From NCBI GenBank assembly GCA_964443875.1, contig CAYUET010000004.1:77122-141121 (forward strand): a stretch of 64,000 nt of DNA. Direction: 5' to 3'. The notes beneath the pieces are model-generated. The model saw only the letters and a program-made list of their open reading frames with translations, was not told the origin of the DNA and did not search any database. A program made the translations under genes and the position numbers. Each line of letters begins with the position of its first letter. Within the stretch, counting starts at the first letter, position 1. The stretch comes from CAYUET01 sp964443875 (lineage in GTDB: Bacteria; Auribacterota; JAFGBW01). Below, piece by piece: positions 58,351 to 64,000 of this stretch.

Positions 58351-58665
58351 ATGATAAAAAGAAAACGGGGGTGTCAGGCGGCCGCGGCTCTGCTTCTGTT
58401 TCCGGGCGTGCTCAGCGCGGCTGAAGCCGTTCAGACGGTTTCGGGTAGTGCGGCTGCGGACTGGGGGTACATTGCGGCGGCCCTTGCCGTGGGGCTGGCC
58501 TGTATCGGCAGCAGTTACGCGGTTGCAAAGATCGGGTCTGCAAGCATAGGTGCCGTGACGGAAAAGCCGGAGATCATGGGAAAGACCCTGGTTTTTCTGG
58601 GGCTTGCCGAGGGGATTGCCATTTACGGCCTGATTATCGCGGTCATGATCCTCAATAAGCTCTGA
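58351..58665 (+). CDS. ntpK: V/A-type ATPase subunit K (membrane rotor ring)
   Basis: K forms the rotating ring that carries the coupling ion. The 104-residue protein has one hairpin of two membrane helices: YIAAALAVGLACIGSSYAVA and LVFLGLAEGIAIYGLIIAVM, the second with the ion-binding Glu in LAEG. Ahead of it is a signal-like N-terminal stretch (AAAALLLFPGVLSA). The Gln of helix 1 and the Ser/Thr after Glu that mark many Na+ rings are not evident. I chose the ATG at 58351, with GGAGGT upstream; a longer frame from 58135 lies inside subunit I. Confidence 0.92.
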   Translation: MIKRKRGCQAAAALLLFPGVLSAAEAVQTVSGSAAADWGYIAAALAVGLACIGSSYAVAKIGSASIGAVTEKPEIMGKTLVFLGLAEGIAIYGLIIAVMILNKL

Positions 58666-58666
58666 T

Positions 58667-58972
58667 ATGGAACAGATCTATGTGATCGGCGATATTCATA
58701 CGGTGAGCGCTTTCAGGCTTGCCGGAGTCACAGGGGTGATATCCGGCCGGGAAGAGGCCGCGGCGAAACTCGATGCGATCATCAAAAAAGGCGATGCCGC
58801 TGTTGTGGTGATGACGCATGATCTGGCAAAAGATCTGGGAGAGCGGATCCTTGCCATCAACCTGAATCTGCCCTTTCCGGTGGTCATCGTCCTTCCCGGC
58901 ATTGACGATGACAGGGGCTTTGGCAGGTCGGTTGTGAGCTATGTCTCCGAGGCCCTGGGAGTCGCTTTATGA
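58667..58972 (+). CDS. ntpF: V/A-type ATPase subunit F
   Basis: Subunit F is a small central-stalk protein. The 101-residue product has the family's Rossmann-like pattern: IYVIGDIHTVSAFRLAGVTG, then AAVVVMTHDLAKDLGERI and FPVVIVLPGI. It starts one base after the K stop. The length is typical. Confidence 0.93.
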   Translation: MEQIYVIGDIHTVSAFRLAGVTGVISGREEAAAKLDAIIKKGDAAVVVMTHDLAKDLGERILAINLNLPFPVVIVLPGIDDDRGFGRSVVSYVSEALGVAL

Positions 58973-59014
58973 AAAAAGGAAGGAAATTCATGAATGTCCG
59001 GTTAAGGAACTGAA

Positions 59015-59635
59015 ATGGAAAATAGAGAAGAAAAAATCTCTCTGGAGAGGGCAATCCGGGACGAAGCCCTGGGAAGAATTTCCGGCATAGCCGGGAAGGA
59101 GACTCTCGAGCTCACCCGTCTGGACGAGGCTTATGCCGCAGCGCTTGAGGATTTTAAAAACCGCACAGAGGCGGAGACAGACGCGAAAATCAGGCAGGAA
59201 ACCTCCCGGGTGGAAAACAGGGCGGGCCTGAATCAGAGAAAATCAAGGCTTAAAAGCGTGGAAGAGTTTGTAAGCCGTACCGTGGAGGAGACGGCAAAGG
59301 GAATCAGGAACAACCCGGGCTATAAAAAATTTCTTTTCCGTTCCCTGGCTGAAGCTTTGGGAAAAATTCCGGGAAATGCGGAGGCGGGGATTAAACGTGA
59401 AGATCTTGTTCTGGAAAAGGAGATCCGGGAGGCGCTTGCGCTTTCCGGCATAAAGAATGATCTTTCCATTGTCGAAGATAAAACGGTCCGGTGGGGCGGA
59501 TGCATTGTCAGGGATGTAGAAGGGGGGAGGATTTTTGACTTCAGTATTGAAAGAATCTGCTTTCAAAAGTCCGTGGAGATACGAAGGGAGGCAATGAGGA
59601 TCGTTGAGGATCAAAGCAGGAGGGGGCAGACATGA
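59015..59635 (+). CDS. ntpE: V/A-type ATPase subunit E (peripheral stalk)
   Basis: Subunit E pairs with G/H to form the stator. The 206-residue protein has an N-terminal coiled-coil half (residues 1-100) and a C-terminal globular half with the family motif VRWGGCIVRDVEGGRIFDFS. It is the first gene after a 42-base gap and overlaps the subunit A start by four bases (ATGA). Confidence 0.92.
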   Translation: MENREEKISLERAIRDEALGRISGIAGKETLELTRLDEAYAAALEDFKNRTEAETDAKIRQETSRVENRAGLNQRKSRLKSVEEFVSRTVEETAKGIRNNPGYKKFLFRSLAEALGKIPGNAEAGIKREDLVLEKEIREALALSGIKNDLSIVEDKTVRWGGCIVRDVEGGRIFDFSIERICFQKSVEIRREAMRIVEDQSRRGQT

Positions 59636-61409
59636 GCGAAAAGATAACAGGCAGAGTCATTGCGGTGAACGGGCCCATTGTAAAGGCTGTGGGGCTTAAG
59701 GGAATCCGGATGTATGACATCGCCGAAGTGGGGCCTGACCGTCTTATCGGAGAGGTCATCCGCCTGACCGGCGATACGACCGTGATCCAGGTTTACGAGG
59801 ACAACACCGGACTTAAGCCCGGCGACGAAGTGACCTCGGACTGCCGCCCTCTTTCGGTCCTTCTGGGGCCCGGCCTTATTGCCAACATCTATGACGGCAT
59901 TCAACGCCCGCTTGTGGGCATTCACGAAGCCTGCGGCAGCTACATCCAAAAGGGGATCAAGCTTTCGCCGCTGAATGAAGAAAAACTCTGGGACTTCCGT
60001 CCCCTTGTTGAGAGCGGAATCCGGGTCAGTCCCGGAACCGTGATCGGCGAAGTGCAGGAAAGCCCTCTTGTTGTTCATAAGGTTTTGATTCCCCCCCCGG
60101 TCACCGGCACTCTCACCTTTATCTCAAAGGGTGAGCATACCATTCTGGAAGAAATTTATACGGTGACAGAGGGCGACTTTATCCATCACGGGAAGCTTGC
60201 CGAATACTGGCCTGTCAGAAAGCCCCGCCCCAGCCGGCTCAGAAAGAAAACCTGCACACCCCTCATCACCGGGCAGCGGGTGATTGATTTTTTATTCCCC
60301 ATTGCCCGGGGGGGCACGGCGGCCATCCCCGGGGGATTCGGCACGGGAAAAACCATGACCCAGCATGCCCTGGCTAAATGGTGCGACGCGGATGTCATTG
60401 TCTACATCGGCTGCGGAGAGCGCGGAAACGAGATGACGGATGTGCTCACCGAATTCCCGAAACTGATCGACGAGCGCAACGGGCGCCCCCTGATTGAGCG
60501 CACCGTCATGATCGCCAATACCTCCAATATGCCGGTTCCGGCCAGGGAAGTCAGCATCTACACCGGGGTGACCATTGCAGAGTACTACCGGGATATGGGG
60601 TATTCGGTGGCCGTCATGGCCGATTCCACCTCGCGCTGGGCCGAGGCCCTTCGTGAACTGGCAAGCCGGCTCGGCGACATGCCCGCAGAGGAGGGATTTC
60701 CTCCGTATCTTGCCACAAGACTCGCGGAATTTTATGAGCGGGCAGGATACGTGGAAACCCTTTCCGGAAAAGACGGCGACATCACGATCATCGGTGCGGT
60801 GTCCCCCCCGGCGGAGACTTTTCAGAACCGGTTACCCAGCATACCTCCCGCTTTGTCCGCTGTTTCTGGGCGCTGGACAAGGTCCTGGCCGATGCCCGTC
60901 ACTACCCCTCCATCAGCTGGATTGACAGCTATACCGAATATCTTCCGGATATTGAGGACTGGTGGAAAAAACTCGACAAAGACTGGCTTTCCCTGCGCAA
61001 CCAGGCCATGGAGATACTTCTGGAAGACAACCGGCTGCAGCAGGTGGTGAAGCTTGTGGGCAGTGATGCCCTGCCGCCCCCTCAGCAGTTCATCCTCTTT
61101 GTGGCCGAGCTGATCAAAAACGCCTTTCTTCAGCAGAATGCCTTTGACAAGACCGATAAATACTGCAGCCCGGAAAAGCAGATCCGGCTTCTCAGAACCC
61201 TTCTGAATTTTTACCATAAAGGCCTGGAGCTTTTGAAATCCGGAATTACGGTCAGACAGATCACGGCTCTGGAAATAGTCTCTGAAATGGTCAGGCTGAA
61301 ATCCGAAGTGCCGAACCGTGAGCTTACCCCGTTTGAAAGCTATGGGCAAAAACTTCTGCAGGGGCTGGGTTCCCTGAAGGCAAAGGAACAGACAGGGGGT
61401 GCGGCATGA
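59632..61409 (+). CDS. ntpA: V/A-type ATPase catalytic subunit A, interrupted by a one-base frameshift
   Basis: Subunit A hydrolyses or makes ATP. The N-terminal frame has P-loop GGFGTGKTMTQHALAKW and the catalytic-site region ERGNEMTDVLTEFPKLIDE. At the C7 run (60803-60809) the frame changes: upstream reads GAVSPPAETF and drifts to nonsense with a stop at 61050. One extra C restores GAVSPPGGDFSEPVTQ and a full C-terminal domain (WALDKVLADARHYPSISWID, then RQITALEIVSEMVRLKSE) to the stop at 61409. The restored length is about 592 residues, normal for the family. A sequencing error, a true mutation or a slippage site are all possible. Confidence 0.9.
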
Positions 61410-62797
61410 GTACGCAGATTGAATACACGCGCCTTTCCGGCATTTCAGGACCTCTGATTTTTGTGGAAGGGGTGAAGGGGGTGGGGCTGGGCGAGATCGT
61501 GGAAATCCGTGACGTTTCGGGAGCCATGCGTACAGGGCAGACGCTTGAAGTGGATGAAAGCCGGGCGGTGGTCCAGGTTTTTGAGGGGACGAGCGGGCTT
61601 CCCATGCACGGCCTCCGGATTGCCTTTGCGGGCAGGCCCCTTGAAATAACCGTGCACCGCGACATGCTGGGCCGGGTCTTTGACGGCCTGGGCCGCCCGA
61701 TCGACGGCGCACCGCAGGTCATTACGGAAAAGGTGATGAACGTCAACGGCCTGCCGGTGAACCCCTGGAGCCGGGAATACCCCCGCGATTTCATCCAGAC
61801 CGGCATTTCCGCCATTGACGGAATGAACACCCTGATCCGGGGGCAGAAGCTTCCGATTTTTTCAGGCAGCGGAATGCCGCATAACCTGATTGCCGCGCAG
61901 ATCGCAAGGCAGGCGAAAATTCTTACGTCCGGGGAGGAGTTCATTGTCATCTTTGCGGCCATGGGCGTGAAATTTGATGTGGCGAAATTTTTCATCGACG
62001 CTCTGGAGCAGTCGGGCGTTCTCACGCATTCGGCCCTGTTTCTGAGTCTGGCCGATGCCCCCTCCATTGAACGGCTCATCACCCCCCGCGTTGCGCTGAC
62101 TCTGGCCGAACATCTGGCCTTTGACGAGGGAATGCATGTTCTTGTTATTTTAACCGATATGACCAATTACTGTGAAGCCTTGCGCGAGCTGTCCAGTTCA
62201 CGCGGGGAGATTCCCTCCCGCAAGGGTTACCCGGGCTATCTTTACAGCGACCTTGCCGCCCTTTATGAACGGGCCGGCCGGCTTAAGGGGGGGAAGGGGT
62301 CCATCACCCAGGTCCCCATCCTCACCATGCCCAGCGACGATATTTCCCATCCGGTTCCGGATCTTACGGGCTATATCACTGAAGGCCAGATCGTTCTGGA
62401 ACGCGGGCTTTTCAACAAGGGGATTTATCCGCCCATTGCGGGGCTGCCCTCGCTCTCCAGGCTCATGAAGGATGGTATCGGCGAAGGCCGCACACGGAAA
62501 GACCATGCCCAGGTGGCGGCGCAGCTTTTTGCCTCCTATGCGAAAGTCAAACGCATCCGGGCTCTGGCCGCGATTGTGGGCGAGGAGGAGCTGTCCGGGC
62601 TTGATAAAATTTATCTCCAATTCGGCGCCGCCTTTGAGGAACAGTTCTTAAGGCAGGGCTATGAGGAAAACCGTTCCATTGAGCAAACTCTCGATATCGG
62701 CTGGCGCATGCTTTCCCTTCTGCCGAAGGAAGAGCTCTACCGGATCGCAAAGGAGGACATCCAGAGGTATTATATGCCTGAAAGCGGGGTGAAGTGA
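61406..62797 (+). CDS. ntpB: V/A-type ATPase subunit B
   Basis: Subunit B is the non-catalytic partner in the A3B3 head. The 463-residue protein has YTRLSGISGPLIFVEGVKGV at the N terminus, FIQTGISAIDGMNTLIRGQK in the middle, SGSGMPHNLIAAQIARQAKI (degenerate P-loop) and ERAGRLKGGKGSITQVPILT. The length is normal. It overlaps the restored subunit A stop by four bases, which supports the idea that the upstream gene extends to 61409. Confidence 0.96.
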   Translation: MSTQIEYTRLSGISGPLIFVEGVKGVGLGEIVEIRDVSGAMRTGQTLEVDESRAVVQVFEGTSGLPMHGLRIAFAGRPLEITVHRDMLGRVFDGLGRPIDGAPQVITEKVMNVNGLPVNPWSREYPRDFIQTGISAIDGMNTLIRGQKLPIFSGSGMPHNLIAAQIARQAKILTSGEEFIVIFAAMGVKFDVAKFFIDALEQSGVLTHSALFLSLADAPSIERLITPRVALTLAEHLAFDEGMHVLVILTDMTNYCEALRELSSSRGEIPSRKGYPGYLYSDLAALYERAGRLKGGKGSITQVPILTMPSDDISHPVPDLTGYITEGQIVLERGLFNKGIYPPIAGLPSLSRLMKDGIGEGRTRKDHAQVAAQLFASYAKVKRIRALAAIVGEEELSGLDKIYLQFGAAFEEQFLRQGYEENRSIEQTLDIGWRMLSLLPKEELYRIAKEDIQRYYMPESGVK

Positions 62798-63420
62798 TGG
62801 CCAGGATCGAGCTCCCCCCAACCAAATCGTCGCTCCGCAGGATCAGGGAAGACCTTGCCTTTGCCTACGAAGGCCACGATCTTCTGAATCAGAAAAGGGA
62901 ACTTTTGGCCATGGAGATCATGCGAAAGGTTTCCGTGATCCGGCAGATGGAGGAGGACTTTCTAAAAGTCCTTCAGGGGTTTTACGCGGCCTATAGAGGG
63001 GCGGCTTTTGACATGGGCTCGCAGACCATGATCCTTAAGTCCTGTTCCGGGAAAAAGCTCTGGACACTGAAGCTTCAGCTCATTAAATTCATGGGCATGA
63101 AGCTGCCGCAGATGACTCTTGATTTTTCGATTTTTGAACCTTCGGAGTCTTATGCCGGAACCACAGCTTCCTATGACACGGCAAAAGAAGGGGCCCGGAA
63201 AGCCCTTGAGATTCTTGTGCAGTATACAGCGGCTTCAAAAGAAATCATCCTGCTCTCGCGTGAATTAAAGAAAGTGCAGCGCCGCGTGAATGCCCTGGAA
63301 AAGGTTTTTATCCCGCCTCATGAGGAAGCGAAAAAATTCATCATCGACCGGCTGGAGGAAATGGAGAGGGAGGAAGTCTACGTCAAGAAACTCCTGCGCC
63401 AGCGCATGGGCCCGGAGTAG
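62797..63420 (+). CDS. ntpD: V/A-type ATPase subunit D (central stalk)
   Basis: Subunit D is the rotor axle. The 207-residue, mostly helical protein has the N-terminal hairpin MARIELPPTKSSLRRIREDL and a second helix near the C terminus (LKKVQRRVNALEKVFIPPHE). The start is the ATG at 62797, which overlaps the B stop by one base (TGATG). It is the last gene of the operon; no clear terminator follows. Confidence 0.94.
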   Translation: MARIELPPTKSSLRRIREDLAFAYEGHDLLNQKRELLAMEIMRKVSVIRQMEEDFLKVLQGFYAAYRGAAFDMGSQTMILKSCSGKKLWTLKLQLIKFMGMKLPQMTLDFSIFEPSESYAGTTASYDTAKEGARKALEILVQYTAASKEIILLSRELKKVQRRVNALEKVFIPPHEEAKKFIIDRLEEMEREEVYVKKLLRQRMGPE

Positions 63421-63556
63421 CCTTTTCCCCTGTATCTTTCCGAAACTCATGCCTTTGTGTCTTCCGGTCACTGAGTGTCCGCCATAGGCGGATGTATCGA
63501 AGCGCCGGTCGCTCTGCCTGTCGAAAGCCTCTCATTTCGGGCTTTGTTAGTGTCGT

Positions 63557-63654
63557 GTAACGTAATTATTTGTACTTTTTATTGTCATTGCGAGGCTTTG
63601 CGAAGCAATCCCGAAGGAACGGATATGAACAAGCCAGGTGATGTTTATTTAAAG
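63557..63654 (+). repeat. Right-hand repeat block flanking the V/A-ATPase operon
   Basis: 63557-63615 is the second copy of the 59-base repeat (partner 54914-54972, three mismatches). 63631-63654 is the second copy of the 24-base repeat (partner 54544-54567, one mismatch). Just upstream (63421-63556) there is no gene, but a small hairpin TCCGCC-ATA-GGCGGA at about 63479-63493 lies in repeat-like sequence. Confidence 0.82.
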
Positions 63655-63703
63655 CTTGTCCCAATTATTCATTGAAGGCTTGAGATCAAGGATGCGCAGG
63701 AAA

Positions 63704-63742
63704 TAAAAAAGGGCAAAGCGATCGAAAAACGATACTTTGCCC
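63704..63742 (-). terminator. Hairpin with minus-strand T-run at the left end of a probable insertion sequence
   Basis: GGGCAAAG (63711-63718) pairs with CTTTGCCC (63735-63742), with an inner ATCG/CGAT pairing. Read on the minus strand the stem is followed by TTTTTT, the form of an intrinsic terminator. It could instead be part of the IS end. Confidence 0.6.
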
Positions 63743-63791
63743 CCAATTGATGTGTTATAACCTTTAATCATCACAAAAAAGGAACACATCA

Positions 63792-64000
63792 ATGATAAAA
63801 ATAATACCCGAACAGATAGAATTTCGTCCAGCACTTCCTGTAGTAATCGGCAATATGGATTATCAGGAATTTGAAAGACGACTGATAAGAATCAATGAAA
63901 TGCTATGCATAAGCGGAATGGAAGTAAGATTCATTGAAGGAAAGCTAAAAAAATATCGATTACAAAAAGGGAAAGGACAGAAACACCTTCAAAAGATGCT
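63792..64000 (+). CDS. Probable transposase, N-terminal part, cut by window end
   Basis: An open frame starts at ATG 63792 with AAGGAA upstream and runs to the window edge (69 codons visible). It begins MIKIIPEQIEFRPALPVVIG and continues NMDYQEFERRLIRINEMLCI, then a very basic stretch. The pattern GNxDYxEFxxxLxxI..L...G resembles the N-terminal region of transposases of IS elements. The hairpin and the dispersed repeats next to it support a mobile-element end. The family cannot be decided from this fragment. Confidence 0.5.
   Translation, partial: MIKIIPEQIEFRPALPVVIGNMDYQEFERRLIRINEMLCISGMEVRFIEGKLKKYRLQKGKGQKHLQKM

Noticed and set aside
60091..60098. C8 run in subunit A as a second frameshift
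   Set aside because: The frame stays open and reads LIPPPVTG, which fits the family, so this run is in frame.
60822..61712. Long minus-strand open frame (296 codons) over the subunit A/B junction
   Set aside because: It lies opposite conserved V/A-ATPase sequence and has no recognisable domain or start signal.
61324..62166. Long minus-strand open frame (280 codons) within subunit B
   Set aside because: Subunit B on the + strand is conserved throughout; the antisense frame is Arg/Ser/Pro-rich as expected for a shadow of GC-rich sequence.
63649..63834. 61-codon minus-strand frame at the IS end
   Set aside because: It runs through the terminator-like hairpin and over the transposase start; no similarity to a protein is evident.
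1..64000. CRISPR arrays, rRNA genes, replication origin
   Set aside because: No regularly spaced direct repeats, rRNA-like sequence or DnaA-box cluster was seen in reading the window.

Overview
The window reads as chromosomal DNA of a diderm (Gram-negative) bacterium. It has two TonB-dependent outer-membrane receptors, three TonB-type proteins with ExbB/ExbD motors, a secretin-like CpaC and BtuF. The mix of a Tad pilus locus, a sodium-pump-type decarboxylase, a bacterial V/A-type ATPase and leucine and corrinoid genes suggests an anaerobe outside the well-studied groups. The sequence alone does not settle the phylum. Coding density is high, genes overlap often, and ATG, GTG and TTG starts all appear.

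Layout. 0-10.2 kb (+): Tad/Flp pilus assembly (prepilin peptidase, CpaB, CpaC-like, FHA-CpaF ATPase, TadB, TadC), then two more FHA proteins and a membrane protein. 10.2-12.8 kb (-): GNAT acetyltransferase, leuD, leuC. 13.0-16.6 kb (+): GT87-type membrane glycosyltransferase, a tiny bridging ORF, and TonB-like, ExbB and ExbD. 16.7-21.9 kb (+): NfeD protease, slipin, a tatA that seems to start at AUA, two PilZ proteins, a PilT-like ATPase and an XRE regulator. 22.0-34.5 kb: a TtpC-type TonB cluster (TPR, TonB, ExbD, ExbB, TtpC, DUF3450) and a LytS/LytTR-like two-component pair on -, facing a beta-barrel protein, an exported DUF1016-N-like protein, a TonB receptor and a PDZ protein on +. 34.6-45.3 kb: two GT39-type transferases, an AraC-GyrI regulator, the oadA-oadG-oadB decarboxylase with birA, pyrD and a winged-helix protein. 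45.4-45.7 kb: tRNA-Thr, -Tyr and -Gly with promoter and terminator. 45.8-54.5 kb (-): corrinoid uptake and salvage (tonB, btuB-like receptor, DUF4430 protein, btuF, DUF71 ATPase, cbiB, cobQ, cobD) under two cobalamin riboswitches. 54.5-55.2 kb: a repeat-rich gap ending in a strong promoter. 55.2-63.4 kb (+): V/A-ATPase operon H-C-I-K-F-E-A-B-D, with a one-base frameshift in A. 63.5-64.0 kb: the same repeats again and the start of a probable insertion sequence.

How the parts connect. The decarboxylase and the V/A-ATPase are both ion-translocating, so they may share an ion gradient. The TonB modules turn that gradient into outer-membrane uptake. The corrinoid cluster is a self-contained regulon: one riboswitch controls salvage enzymes and BtuF, the other controls the receptor. 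The V/A-ATPase operon is richer in G+C than its surroundings and lies between direct repeats next to a probable IS, so it may have been acquired.
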